Shown: positions 23,505 through 33,571, counted from the stretch's first letter. The stretch is 64,000 nucleotides of DNA from CAVYUC01 sp963783085 (GCA_963783085.1 CAWAMJ010000005.1:291832-355831), one strand, 5' to 3'. Notes: a model not told the origin generated them from the sequence alone. Translations and numbers: made by a program.

Positions 23505-25856
23505 ATGCTGGGCAGAAGTTCGTTATGGTTGTTAGGGTTGATCATGTTGGTTGGCGCCACATCGTGTGTGCAAAGGAAAGGAGAAGCAGTTGCAGAAAAC
23601 GGCTATTCCGGGTCGGAAAGTTGCAGGCAGTGTCACGAACGGTTTTATCAGTTGTGGTCGCCGTCGCACCACGGGAAAGCAATGCAGCCCGTTGATGCCG
23701 GTTTTATTGCCGGTGCAAATGTTCCGCAAAGCGGTGAATTTTCGCTGGAGGGAAAAACATACCGCGTAACTTACCAGGATTCTTCGATGGTTATGCTCGA
23801 AAAAAACGGAGATTCGGAGAAAGAATATCCGGTAGTTTGGGCGCTCGGCGGGAAAAATGTCTTTTATTTTCTCACACCCATGGATCAGGGGAAACTGCAG
23901 ACTATTCCGCTTGCATACGATTTGAACAAAAAGACCTGGTACAACAATCCGCAATCTGCAGTCCGTCATTTTCCGGAAGGAACGCCGGATGAAGCGCTGC
24001 CCTGGAAAGACCGGATGTACACATTTAATACATCTTGTTATGGTTGCCATGTCAGCCAGTTAACCACCAACTTCAACCTGGCTTCCGACTCTTATCAAAC
24101 CACCTGGAAAGAACCCGGAATTAACTGTGAAACCTGTCACGGACCAAGTAAAGAACACATCGTAAAATTTCAAAATGCAAAAGAAGGAGAACAATTTGAA
24201 GATATCGGACTAATCGTTACCAAAAAATTTACACCTGCACAACACAATGCCTCGTGTGCGCCCTGTCATGCTAAAATGCAGCCTGTTACGGCAAGTTACA
24301 TGCCTGGCGACAGGTACTTCGATAATTATGATTTAACCACTTTTGAAAATCCTGATTTTTACGCGGATGGTCGCGATTTGGGTGAAAATTACACCTATAC
24401 AGGCTGGATGATGAATCGCTGCAAAGCAGAGAGCGATTTGCACTGTGTAACCTGCCATACTTCGAGCGGACGTAACCGGTTTAAAGACAATCCGAACGAT
24501 GCATGTGTGAAATGCCATAAGGAAAATGTTGAAAATGTGGTGGAACACTCCGGACACAAAGCTGGCAGCGAAGGTGCAGTTTGTGTGAACTGCCACATGC
24601 CGAAAACAGAATTCGGACGGATGATCCGCAGCGATCATTCATTCCGGCCGCCAATGCCGGAAGCTACCATCAAATTTGATTCGCCAAATGCATGCAATAT
24701 TTGTCATACCGACAAGTCGCCTGAATGGGCCAATAAAATTGTAAAACAACGGACAAATAAAAATTATCAGGAAGAAACACTGCAATGGGCACAATTGATA
24801 AAAGAAGCCCGTGCAAATGAATGGAAAAACCTGAACAAAATGCTGAAAATAATTCAGGTAAATAAACAAAATGAGATAGTTACCACTTCTTTTATCCGGC
24901 TGTTGGTCAATTGCACCGATAATAAAAAATGGCCGGTTGTAGTTGGTGCTTTGAAAAATGAATCACCGCTGGTTCGCGCTGCTGCCGCTGCTTCGCTTAC
25001 TGGAAATTATTCCGGAGAAGCAAAAAATGCACTTATTGACGCGTGTGACGATGAATACAGATTGGTGCGGATTTCAGCTGCAAATTCTTTGGCAGGTTTC
25101 CCAACCGGATCATTTTCGCCAACTGAAGCACAACTTGTTGCAAAAGCTACTGACGAATACATGAATTCGGTGGTCACACGCCCCGACGACTGGAGTTCGC
25201 ATTACAACCTGGGCATTTTTCACCAGAACAGGGGGGAAGCAATGAAGGCGCTTGATTCATACGAAACTGCCGCCCGTTTATATCCTGAAGCATTGATGCC
25301 GCTGATTAACAGCAGCGTGTTGTATTCTTATGTCGGGAATCCTGAAAAAGCTGAAGAAAACCTTAAAAAGGCAATCGAAGTTGATCCGGATAACGAAGCT
25401 GCAAATTTAAATTTGGGGCTTTTGCTGGCGGAACGCGGTAAAATGGACGAGGCTGAAAAAGCGTTGAAAACAGCGTTGCAGGCAAATCCGAAACAGGCGG
25501 TGGCTGCGTATAATTTAAGCGTGATTACGGCGCGAAGAAACCTGGATGAAGCAGCAGAATATGCAAAAATTGCTGCAGATGCTGCGCCCGGGGAACCTAA
25601 ATATGCCTACACATTGGCTTACTACCAGTTGGAAAACAACGAGAAAGCAATGGCTGTAAAAACCTTGCAGGGATTAATCAAAACCAGTCCGCAATTTTTG
25701 AACGCCGCGAGCCTGCTCGCCGATATTTATTTGAGGGACGGCAGGAAGAAAGAAGCGGTTCAGGTTTACGAAAACGCGTTGAAAACAGAGAGAATTTCAG
25801 AACAGGATAAAACAGCCATTCAACAGGCAATCAATTCCATTCAGCAAAGCATGTAA
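23505..25856 (+). CDS. octaheme cytochrome c lipoprotein with HEAT and TPR repeats
   Basis: 783 aa. A signal peptide ends in a lipobox (GATSC, C21). Eight CxxCH heme sites start at C40, C178, C208, C251, C314, C334, C360 and C397, in the order of cytochrome c554-like multiheme proteins. A HEAT-like helical part follows (about 440-540; LVRAAAAASL, LVRISAANSL), then four or more TPRs (about 550-780; the A-x-x-N-L-G-L-L-L-A pattern). It should be an exported, membrane-anchored electron carrier whose repeats bind a partner. No redox enzyme or maturation gene is adjacent, so the reaction cannot be named. Confidence 0.9.
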   Translation: MLGRSSLWLLGLIMLVGATSCVQRKGEAVAENGYSGSESCRQCHERFYQLWSPSHHGKAMQPVDAGFIAGANVPQSGEFSLEGKTYRVTYQDSSMVMLEKNGDSEKEYPVVWALGGKNVFYFLTPMDQGKLQTIPLAYDLNKKTWYNNPQSAVRHFPEGTPDEALPWKDRMYTFNTSCYGCHVSQLTTNFNLASDSYQTTWKEPGINCETCHGPSKEHIVKFQNAKEGEQFEDIGLIVTKKFTPAQHNASCAPCHAKMQPVTASYMPGDRYFDNYDLTTFENPDFYADGRDLGENYTYTGWMMNRCKAESDLHCVTCHTSSGRNRFKDNPNDACVKCHKENVENVVEHSGHKAGSEGAVCVNCHMPKTEFGRMIRSDHSFRPPMPEATIKFDSPNACNICHTDKSPEWANKIVKQRTNKNYQEETLQWAQLIKEARANEWKNLNKMLKIIQVNKQNEIVTTSFIRLLVNCTDNKKWPVVVGALKNESPLVRAAAAASLTGNYSGEAKNALIDACDDEYRLVRISAANSLAGFPTGSFSPTEAQLVAKATDEYMNSVVTRPDDWSSHYNLGIFHQNRGEAMKALDSYETAARLYPEALMPLINSSVLYSYVGNPEKAEENLKKAIEVDPDNEAANLNLGLLLAERGKMDEAEKALKTALQANPKQAVAAYNLSVITARRNLDEAAEYAKIAADAAPGEPKYAYTLAYYQLENNEKAMAVKTLQGLIKTSPQFLNAASLLADIYLRDGRKKEAVQVYENALKTERISEQDKTAIQQAINSIQQSM

Positions 25857-25859
25857 AAA

Positions 25860-26249
25860 CTAATACGCTGTTATTAGAATAATTGACATAATTGTCAGCA
25901 GGAAAGCAGCGGCTATTGCCTGGAAAAGGGCTTTTCGTGATTTTGCGCGAATACGAAGCGCCAGTTCCCGGTCTTCCAGTTTTTTCCCAAAAACCGACAT
26001 GAATGCATTGAGCTTAATTTGTCCCAGTTCTGCTTTTAACGGGCAGGTCCCGGTTTTATAATCAAGAATGAAACGGATACCCTGGTACCACAGCGGAAAA
26101 ACAATCAGGCCCCACCACGCACTCGCTTTTGACTGAACCAGTACAAATGTAATCACCACCGATGCCAGAAGGAAAACAACACCAAGTGTACGGCGCACCT
26201 TTCTTTCCCGCTCTCCGATATTTACATTAATTTCAGTAAAATCCAACAT
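25860..26249 (-). CDS. small membrane protein, DUF2892-like
   Basis: 129 aa with three hydrophobic segments (about 22-40, 45-62, 107-128). The text N-I-G-x-x-E-R-x-x-R-x-x-L-G followed by YQGIRFILDYKTGTCPL resembles the YgaP-type membrane domain (DUF2892), including the TGxCP motif. Convergent with the cytochrome gene, 3 nt apart. Function unknown. Confidence 0.65.
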   Translation of the reverse strand: MLDFTEINVNIGERERKVRRTLGVVFLLASVVITFVLVQSKASAWWGLIVFPLWYQGIRFILDYKTGTCPLKAELGQIKLNAFMSVFGKKLEDRELALRIRAKSRKALFQAIAAAFLLTIMSIILITAY

Positions 26250-26493
26250 TTCCTGCTATTGAAATTTTGACTCAGCAACAAGTTAAAAATAAAAATCCGG
26301 ATGAAAAATAATGCAGAAAACAACAATATCGGAATCGAGCTGATTCCAGCCACTGGTTGTAAAAAATTACAGCAAATCCCGTTATTGCCTTTTTAGCTTT
26401 CTTAACACTGTTCTTATCATAAAAAATTGGTATTTATCAATCCGGTGTTAATTTTGCACCGCTGCATTGGAGGCAGTGGTTAAAACAAAGAGG

Positions 26494-27168
26494 ATGAAGG
26501 CAGAGGGATTGGTTCTATTCAATTTAGGATTTAGATTTAAGAGTTTAAGCGTTAAGCCCGTTCAAAAAATCAATAGCGAAACCATTCAATTAAATTTGGA
26601 TAAATTAAAGCGGAAATTCGGATATAAAAAGAAAATTCCGAATGAAATACTGTCGAACTTTTATACGGCAATCGGCTATTTTTTCGATTTGGAAAATGTC
26701 AATATCAAGGTCCGGTATGGCAATATTAAAACCACAATGCAGTGCCGGCCTCGCTGGGATTTCCTTTTTCATAAAAAGGAAAATCGTTCCTATGTGATTT
26801 ACATTGGCAAAAAAATAAAAAACGGCAATGGTATTTTATACCAAAATTTACCGTTGAACGCACAAATTGGGGTTATCGGCCACGAGTTGGCGCATATTGT
26901 CGATTACCAATCGATGAATAACCTTCAGTTGTGCCGGTTTGGTATTGATTATTTAACATCGAAAAAGAAAAAGGATATTGAAAATCGTATCGATTTAATT
27001 GCCATTCATCGGGGACTCGGCTATCAAATCGGGGATTTCGCAAAATATGTTTTTGAAGAATCCGGCGCTTCAAAAGCCTACCTCAAATACAAAACTAAAT
27101 TTTACTTCAGGCCGAATCAAATCAAAGAAATTTTAATGGCAAGCCCCATATACCACAGTGCATCATAG
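26494..27168 (+). CDS. putative zinc metalloprotein (HExxH), unknown family
   Basis: 224 aa from the ATG at 26494; the frame also opens at a TTG at 26467. The motif G-H130-E131-L-A-H134-I-V-D (gluzincin/metzincin-like HExxH) sits in a helix after IYIGKKIKNGNGILYQNLPL. The third ligand cannot be fixed; H-R-G-L-G-Y near 180 or an E in VFEESGAS are candidates. No signal peptide is visible, so a cytoplasmic metalloprotein is expected. The N-terminal third (KFGYKKKIPNEI) has no match known to me. It lies alone upstream of the MarR gene, about 100 nt away on the same strand, separated by the MarR promoter. Confidence 0.6.
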   Translation: MKAEGLVLFNLGFRFKSLSVKPVQKINSETIQLNLDKLKRKFGYKKKIPNEILSNFYTAIGYFFDLENVNIKVRYGNIKTTMQCRPRWDFLFHKKENRSYVIYIGKKIKNGNGILYQNLPLNAQIGVIGHELAHIVDYQSMNNLQLCRFGIDYLTSKKKKDIENRIDLIAIHRGLGYQIGDFAKYVFEESGASKAYLKYKTKFYFRPNQIKEILMASPIYHSAS

Positions 27169-27218
27169 TTCAGAAAAAGACCTAAATGTATTTTTTTAAG
27201 GATTTATTAACATTTCAT

Positions 27219-27235
27219 AGTAGACCTCGTCCACT
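27219..27235. promoter_or_regulatory. palindrome, likely MarR operator
   Basis: AGTAGAC-CTC-GTCCACT, a 7-bp inverted repeat with one mismatch and a 3-nt spacer. It covers the place of the -33 element of the MarR gene promoter, which suits autorepression. Confidence 0.55.
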
Positions 27236-27244
27236 AATTTATAG

Positions 27245-27252
27245 TATTTTTG
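27245..27252 (+). promoter_or_regulatory. -7 element of the marR-RND operon
   Basis: TATTTTTG matches TAnnTTTG; expected RNA start near 27258, 14 nt before the ATG at 27272. The -33 region lies in the palindrome and does not match TTTG. Confidence 0.55.
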
Positions 27253-27271
27253 GCGACAAAATTTAAAAACG

Positions 27272-27703
27272 ATGTCGTACGAAAAGCCGCTGGGATTTAT
27301 TCTCGGACAAACCAAACGGGTTTACCGGAACAAGATTCTGGCTAAGTTTAAAGAAAACAACGTGGACCTTAGTCTCGGACTGTACATTACAATGTTCCAG
27401 ATTGATTTAAATGAAGCTGTAACGCAACAGTACCTGGCCGATTATTTTCAGAAAGACAAGTCGATGGTCATGCGTCAGATAAATGCATTGATTGAAAAGG
27501 GATACGTTGTACGTTCGTGGAACAAAAACGACAAACGCAAGAAGAACCTCGTGCTAACCCCTGCCGGGAAGCAAGTAATGGCCCTTACCAAAGGCCTCGC
27601 ACGAAATGTTTCGGAAGAACTTCTTGCCGGAATCGGTGAGGATGAACAACGGACATTTGACCTGGTCATTCAGAAAATTATTGAAAATGGCAGTTCCGAA
27701 TAA
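27272..27703 (+). CDS. MarR-family transcriptional regulator
   Basis: 143 aa winged-helix repressor. The helix-turn-helix text is AVTQQYLADYFQKDKSMVMR and the wing is RSWNKNDKRKKNLVLTPAGK, the D-x-R-x-x-x-x-x-L-T-x-x-G signature of the family. It is the first gene of an operon with a three-part RND efflux pump (25 nt to the next start), so it probably represses the pump and itself and is released by a small ligand (inference from family and context). Confidence 0.92.
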   Translation: MSYEKPLGFILGQTKRVYRNKILAKFKENNVDLSLGLYITMFQIDLNEAVTQQYLADYFQKDKSMVMRQINALIEKGYVVRSWNKNDKRKKNLVLTPAGKQVMALTKGLARNVSEELLAGIGEDEQRTFDLVIQKIIENGSSE

Positions 27704-27737
27704 ATTATAACAGAACGAAACATATTAGATGGAGAAA

Positions 27738-28913
27738 ATGAAAAAAATCAAGACACTGGTTTACATGGTAATGGTTGCTGCGGCAGTTTCATGTAATCGT
27801 TCCGAAGGAGGTAACCAGCAGGCGCCCGCCCAGCCGAAAACTTACGAAGTAGTTGAGCTCCGGCCACAGTCGATCACGTTATACAAAGATTATCCTGCTA
27901 CATTGCAGGGAATTCAAACCGTGGAAATCAGGCCCAAAATTGCCGGTTATATCGATGAAATATTGGTGGATGAAGGCGCATACGTAAAAAAAGGCGAAGT
28001 TCTTTTCCGGTTATTTGCCAACGATATAAAAGCCAGTGTCCGTTCCGCTGAAGCACAGGTGAAAGTTGCCGAAGCTGATGTTGCATCTGCAAAAATCAAT
28101 CTGGAAAAAACCCAGCCCCTGGTGGAAAAAGATATCATCAGCAAATTCGATCTCGAATCGGTGGAATCAACGCTTCACGCCAAAGAAGCCCAGCTTGCGC
28201 AGGCCAAAGCAATGCTGGCCAATGCCCAGGCTAACATGCAGTACACGGTAATAACGAGCCCCACCAACGGCTACATCGGAAATTTTCCTTACAGGGTAGG
28301 AAGCCTGGTCGGCAGTACCATTAGCCAACCATTAACCACCGTATCAAATACCAGCAGCATGTATGCCTATTTTGCCATGAATGAAAAAGAGTTTCTGGAT
28401 ATGGTAAAAAACCTTGCAGGAGCCAACCTGCACGACAAACTGGAACAGCTTCCCGGTGTTTTGCTGGTAATGGCAGACGATTCGCTTTACGAATTTCCGG
28501 GACGGGTAGAAACCGCCAGCGGACTGGTCGATATTCAGACCGGTGCGGTGAACATGCGGGCAACATTCCCCAATCCCGAAGGAATGTTAAGAAGTGGCGG
28601 AAGTGGTTCCGTGCGAATTCCCCGGCATATCGATTCTGCAATTATTATTTCTCAGAAAGCGACTTACGAATTGCAGAATAAACATTTTGCCTATGTGGTT
28701 GGAAGCGACAACAAAGTGAAAAACACAGAAATTGAAGTGTTGACGGGCAACCTGAAAGATTCGTATGTGGTTAAAAGCGGTTTAAAGGCCGGCGATAAAG
28801 TTGTTACCGAAGGAATTGCATCACTGAAAAATAATCAGGATATTAAGCCCAACGTGGTGGAGGCCCACGATCTTTCGGAAATTACGGAAACACGAAATGA
28901 AATGAAAAATTAA
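27738..28913 (+). CDS. RND efflux periplasmic adaptor (AcrA type)
   Basis: 391 aa. The ATG at 27738 is preferred over 27729, as it gives a typical lipoprotein signal (MKKIKTLVYMVMVAAAVSC, C at 19) and has GGAGA just upstream. Membrane-fusion protein linking the inner pump to the outer-membrane channel: lipoyl halves (EIRPKIAGYIDEILVDEGAY and the later ITSPTNGYIG) flank an alpha-helical hairpin (AQVKVAEADVASAKINLEKT), followed by beta-barrel and membrane-proximal domains. Second gene of the MarR-led operon; 13 nt before the pump gene. Confidence 0.93.
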   Translation: MKKIKTLVYMVMVAAAVSCNRSEGGNQQAPAQPKTYEVVELRPQSITLYKDYPATLQGIQTVEIRPKIAGYIDEILVDEGAYVKKGEVLFRLFANDIKASVRSAEAQVKVAEADVASAKINLEKTQPLVEKDIISKFDLESVESTLHAKEAQLAQAKAMLANAQANMQYTVITSPTNGYIGNFPYRVGSLVGSTISQPLTTVSNTSSMYAYFAMNEKEFLDMVKNLAGANLHDKLEQLPGVLLVMADDSLYEFPGRVETASGLVDIQTGAVNMRATFPNPEGMLRSGGSGSVRIPRHIDSAIIISQKATYELQNKHFAYVVGSDNKVKNTEIEVLTGNLKDSYVVKSGLKAGDKVVTEGIASLKNNQDIKPNVVEAHDLSEITETRNEMKN

Positions 28914-28926
28914 ATCCCCGGAATTT

Positions 28927-31900
28927 ATGTTTAGAAAATTTATTGAACGACCGGTTTTATCGTCGGTAATTTCCATCATCATTGTTATTCTGGGATTGCT
29001 GGGGTTGTTTAGCCTTCCTATTGAACAATACCCGGATATTGCGCCGCCCACCATCCGGGTAACCGCCCACTATACCGGCGCCAATGCCGAAACGGTGCTG
29101 AAAAGTGTAATTACTCCGCTTGAAGAACAAATCAACGGAGTTGAAGACATGACTTACATGACATCAAACGCCAGTAACGACGGAACCGCGAGCATTGAAG
29201 TTTTTTTTAAGCAGGGAATTAATCCGGACATGGCGGCGGTGAACGTACAAAACCGTGTGGCCCGGGCATCGGGGCTCCTGCCTGCGGAGGTGCTTCGCGC
29301 CGGTGTAATCACAGCCAAACGCCAGAACAGCATGTTGCTGGTGTTTTCATTGTATAGCGAGAATGGCGGCTATAATGAAACATTCCTGCAAAACTACAGC
29401 AAAATAAACCTGCTTCCGCAAATTCAGAGGGTAAACGGAGTAGGGGAGGCGCTGGTTTTTGGCGCCCGCGATTACAGCATGCGCATATGGTTGAAGCCCA
29501 ATGTGATGGCTGCTTACAACCTCATTCCCGCCGATGTTATTGCCGCACTAAACGAGCAGAACCTGGAAGCAGCCCCGGGTCGTTTTGGAGAACAAAATGA
29601 TCAGTCTTTTGAATATGTGCTGAAGTACAAAGGGAAACTTTCACAGCCGGAAGAATTTGAAGACATTGTGATTAAGGCTGACAAAGACGGCAATGTATTA
29701 CGGCTGAAAGACGTAGCCCGTGTAGAACTGGGTTCGCTGAGTTACTCTACCACCACCATGGCCATGAATAAGCCCGGAATTACGATGGCGGTTTTTCAGT
29801 CGCCGGGATCAAATGCACGCGATGTGATTATTGAAGCCAAAAGTGTGCTCGACCAGGTAGCTCAGAATTTTCCGGAAGGGGTAAAATACCATATCCTGAT
29901 TGATGCAAATGAATTTCTCGACAGTTCCATCAACAAGGTGCTCCATACGTTGCTCGAAGCATTTATTCTCGTTTTTATCGTGGTATTTATCTTTTTACAG
30001 AATTTCAGGGCAACCCTTATCCCGGCCATCGCCGTGCCGGTAGCCATTATCGGGACTTTCTTTTTTCTGGGGCTGTTCGGGTTTACCATTAACCTGCTCA
30101 CTTTGTTTGCGCTGGTTCTTGCTATTGGAATTGTAGTAGACGATGCCATTGTGGTGGTGGAGGCTGTTCATGCCAAGCTCGATCAGGGGGCAAAAAATGC
30201 CCTTGAAGCGGCCATTTCAGCAATGAATGAAATTTCGGGAGCGATTATTTCCATCACACTTGTAATGGCAGCGGTTTTTATCCCGGTAACATTTATTACC
30301 GGTACCACGGGGGTTTTTTACAGGCAGTTTGGCATTACTTTGGCCGTGGCGATTGTACTTTCGGCAGTGAATGCGCTCACGCTTAGCCCCGCATTATGCG
30401 CTGTTTTTCTGAAACCGCACCATGAAAGTGCTTTGCACCGGAAAAGTTTTATGCAGCGGTTTTTTTCGGCGTTTAATATGTCTTTTGATTACATGACCGG
30501 CAAGTATAAAAAAACCACTCGTTTTTTTATTTCGCGCCGGTGGATTGCAGTGGTTTTGATCATCCTCTTTTCCGGTGGATTGTATTTTTTAATGAAGTCC
30601 ACCCCAACCGGTTTTGTTCCTTCGGAAGACCGCGGGATTATGATGATCGACATCAGCCTGCCTCCGGCAACATCGCTGGAGCACACGCGTGAAGTGGCCA
30701 GCAAAGTGGATCAGTTGGTGGCAAATACACCGGAGATTGCCGGACGTTCAATGTCAGTGGGCCGATCCATTATCAGCGGGCAGGGAAGCTCGTACGCAAT
30801 GCTTTTTTGCGACTTGAAACCATTTGATGAACGAAAAGGAGAAGGCCAGGATATCAACAGTGTGATTAATAAGTTATACGCAGCTACTTCGGAAATTAAG
30901 GACGCGAAAATTGTGATTTTTACACCTCCCATGGTTCCCGGCTTTAGTATTTCGGGAGGAGTAGAGTTGAAACTGGAAGATAAAACCGGAGGCGATATCA
31001 AGGATTTTGAGCAAATTTCCAAACAATTTCTGGCGCAACTAAACGAGCGCCCTGAAATTCAGTATGCGTTTACTTCCTTCAACACCAATTTCCCTCAGTA
31101 CCAGGTGGATGTGAATGTTGCCCGAACCAGGCAATCGGGAATTTTGGTCAGTTCTGTGCTTGCCGCTTTACAGGGATACATTGGCGGATTTTATGCTTCC
31201 GATTTTAACCGGTTCGGAAAACAGTACCGGATTATGGTACAGGCGCTGCCCGAATACCGTGGCAACCCGGAAGATTTGAACAACATATTTGTGCGTACAT
31301 CCAGCGGTGAAATGGCGCCCATCACTGAATTTATCTCGTTAAAACGCGTTTACGGTCCTGAAAATATTACGCGGTTTAACATGTATACTTCAATTGCTAT
31401 CAACAGCTCGCCCAATTTTGGTTATAGTTCGGGAGATGCCATTCAGGCTGTTCGCGAAGTCGCCAGTCAGACTTTGCCGCCAGGATACGGATATGAATTT
31501 TCAGGATTGACCCGTGAAGAAATTGCATCGGGAAACCAATCGCTACTGATTTTTGTGCTAAGTGTAATATTTGTGTACTTTCTGCTGGCAGCCCAGTATG
31601 AAAGCTTCATTGTACCGTTTTCTATTTTGTTTTCGCTACCCATCGGAATTGCAGGTTCATTTATTTTCGCCCGCATTATGGGAGTTGAAAACAACATTTA
31701 CCTGCAGATATCCCTGATTATGCTAATCGGCCTGCTGGCGAAAAATGCCATTCTGATTGTGGAATTTGCATTACAGCGCCGGCACCGGGGAATGAGTATT
31801 ATGCAGTCGGCAATTGAGGGGGCCACTGCCCGTTTACGCCCGATTTTGATGACATCGTTTGCGTTTATTTTTGGCCTTTCGCCGTTAATTATTGGCGGGG

Positions 31901-32097
31901 GCGTTGGCGCCAACGGAAACCGCTCAATCGGTGTTGGGGCAATCGGAGGTATGATTATAGGAACGCTTATCGGAATCCTGGTAATACCAACCATGTATGT
32001 ACTTTTTCAAACTCTCCAGGAAAAAATAAAAAAACCACAAAAAACAGAGATTTCCGAATTTAACGTCATGGAAGGACTTCCTGAAAATCAAAAATAA
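28927..32097 (+). CDS. RND multidrug efflux transporter (AcrB type)
   Basis: 1056 aa, the normal length for hydrophobe/amphiphile RND pumps. Twelve membrane helices are arranged as 1 + 5 and 1 + 5 around two large periplasmic loops. The start MFRKFIERPVLSSVISIIIV is the classic N-terminal helix. The fourth helix carries the proton-relay pair in GIVVDDAIVVVE, and the later GLLAKNAILIVEFA has the conserved lysine. Driven by proton entry, it exports drugs or lipophilic compounds with the adaptor before it and the channel after it (3 nt). Substrate not deducible. Confidence 0.95.
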   Translation: MFRKFIERPVLSSVISIIIVILGLLGLFSLPIEQYPDIAPPTIRVTAHYTGANAETVLKSVITPLEEQINGVEDMTYMTSNASNDGTASIEVFFKQGINPDMAAVNVQNRVARASGLLPAEVLRAGVITAKRQNSMLLVFSLYSENGGYNETFLQNYSKINLLPQIQRVNGVGEALVFGARDYSMRIWLKPNVMAAYNLIPADVIAALNEQNLEAAPGRFGEQNDQSFEYVLKYKGKLSQPEEFEDIVIKADKDGNVLRLKDVARVELGSLSYSTTTMAMNKPGITMAVFQSPGSNARDVIIEAKSVLDQVAQNFPEGVKYHILIDANEFLDSSINKVLHTLLEAFILVFIVVFIFLQNFRATLIPAIAVPVAIIGTFFFLGLFGFTINLLTLFALVLAIGIVVDDAIVVVEAVHAKLDQGAKNALEAAISAMNEISGAIISITLVMAAVFIPVTFITGTTGVFYRQFGITLAVAIVLSAVNALTLSPALCAVFLKPHHESALHRKSFMQRFFSAFNMSFDYMTGKYKKTTRFFISRRWIAVVLIILFSGGLYFLMKSTPTGFVPSEDRGIMMIDISLPPATSLEHTREVASKVDQLVANTPEIAGRSMSVGRSIISGQGSSYAMLFCDLKPFDERKGEGQDINSVINKLYAATSEIKDAKIVIFTPPMVPGFSISGGVELKLEDKTGGDIKDFEQISKQFLAQLNERPEIQYAFTSFNTNFPQYQVDVNVARTRQSGILVSSVLAALQGYIGGFYASDFNRFGKQYRIMVQALPEYRGNPEDLNNIFVRTSSGEMAPITEFISLKRVYGPENITRFNMYTSIAINSSPNFGYSSGDAIQAVREVASQTLPPGYGYEFSGLTREEIASGNQSLLIFVLSVIFVYFLLAAQYESFIVPFSILFSLPIGIAGSFIFARIMGVENNIYLQISLIMLIGLLAKNAILIVEFALQRRHRGMSIMQSAIEGATARLRPILMTSFAFIFGLSPLIIGGGVGANGNRSIGVGAIGGMIIGTLIGILVIPTMYVLFQTLQEKIKKPQKTEISEFNVMEGLPENQK

Positions 32098-32100
32098 ATT

Positions 32101-33489
32101 ATGAAGGTTATTTCAATCAAAAACAGTTTGCTGCTTGTCGGAATTGCAGGAATCCTTCTGTCCTGCAATACTTCGCGGCACTTTCAACGCAGTTCGGCGA
32201 ACACCGAAGGGCTTTACGGTTTCGAAAGCTCCGACTCGGTCAATATGGCCCAAATGCCCTGGCCGGAGCTGTTCAGCGATCCTCTCCTGGCGGGTTACAT
32301 CGGGGAAGGATTGGAAAACAATCCTGATTTGCTGATTGCTGTTCAGCGGGTAACCGAAGCGGAAGCCTATTTTTCACAAAGCAAGGCTGCATTCCTGCCT
32401 GGCATTAACGCACGGGCCGCTGCAACTTATACAAGAAATTCCGAAACGTTAAATTCAAATATTCGCAGGGAAACCGGAAGCTATCAGCTGGGACTGGAAG
32501 CAAACTGGGAAGCGGATTTATGGGGAAAGCTCAGCAGCGCCAAACGGGCAGAATACGCCAATTTACTGGCAACACTTGCCGGACAAAGAGCGGTGGAAAC
32601 AAAACTGATAGCCAACATTGCCACAGCTTATTATAACCTGGCGGCGCTTGATGCCAAACTTATTATAACGCGCCAAACTGTGGAATACAACAAGGATTTG
32701 GTGGAAACGATGAAAGTGTTAAAAGAAAGTGGCAGGGTAACAGGCGCTGCCATTGTGCAAAGCGAGGCAGCACGATATGCCGCAGAAGTAACCATTCCCG
32801 ACCTGGAGCAACAAATACGCGAAACTGAAAATATGCTGTGTGTTTTAATGGGACGAACACCGGGCGAGGTTCAGCGAAATCCCCTGCCTGTGCCACCAGA
32901 CTCATCGGTGCTGAAAACCGGAGTACCTGCGCAGCTCCTTGATAACCGTCCCGATGTAATGCAGGCTGAATACGACGTGATGAATGCTTTTGAAATGACC
33001 AACAACGCAAGGGCTTATTTTTATCCGGCGCTTACCCTTTCTGCATCGTCCGGATTTGTTTCCGGAGCACTTGGTAATCTGCTCGACCCGGCTTCGTTTG
33101 CAGCGAGCGTGGTGGGAGGGTTGACCGCTCCGATATTTAACAGGAAAGCAAACGTAACCCGCCTGAAAGTTTCCAAAGCCCGCCAGGAAGAGGCGCTGCA
33201 TAATTTGCGTTTCACCTTGCTCGATGCCGGCCGTGAAGTGAATAACGCCCTGGGAATGTATGAGACAGCAGAACAAAAAGCGGGACTCCGGGAACAGCAA
33301 ATCAGCGCGCTTCAGAAATCGGTGGAATATACACAGGAACTGCTGAATTACGGTTCGGCCAGTTATATTGAAGTGTTGAATGCTGAACAAAGTCTGCTCG
33401 CTGCACAACTGAACAAAATTAACGATCAGCTGCAGCAACAGAATGCAGTGGTAACTTTATATCGCGCACTTGGCGGAGGATGGAAGTAG
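32101..33489 (+). CDS. outer-membrane efflux channel (TolC/NodT type) lipoprotein
   Basis: 462 aa. Signal peptide with lipobox (ILLSC). Two OEP repeats form the helical barrel; the text NLLATLAGQRAVETKLIANI and LLDNRPDVMQAEYDV is typical of NodT-family channels. It completes the MarR-adaptor-pump-channel operon and would connect the pump to the outside. No terminator is seen after it, so transcription may run into yaaA. Confidence 0.93.
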   Translation: MKVISIKNSLLLVGIAGILLSCNTSRHFQRSSANTEGLYGFESSDSVNMAQMPWPELFSDPLLAGYIGEGLENNPDLLIAVQRVTEAEAYFSQSKAAFLPGINARAAATYTRNSETLNSNIRRETGSYQLGLEANWEADLWGKLSSAKRAEYANLLATLAGQRAVETKLIANIATAYYNLAALDAKLIITRQTVEYNKDLVETMKVLKESGRVTGAAIVQSEAARYAAEVTIPDLEQQIRETENMLCVLMGRTPGEVQRNPLPVPPDSSVLKTGVPAQLLDNRPDVMQAEYDVMNAFEMTNNARAYFYPALTLSASSGFVSGALGNLLDPASFAASVVGGLTAPIFNRKANVTRLKVSKARQEEALHNLRFTLLDAGREVNNALGMYETAEQKAGLREQQISALQKSVEYTQELLNYGSASYIEVLNAEQSLLAAQLNKINDQLQQQNAVVTLYRALGGGWK

Positions 33490-33571
33490 TAAGCAGATAT
33501 TCGGTCTGATTTAAACATTCCCCGAAAAAGATCGTTAAAATTGAATACTAACTTTTATTCTTGTAAATATC

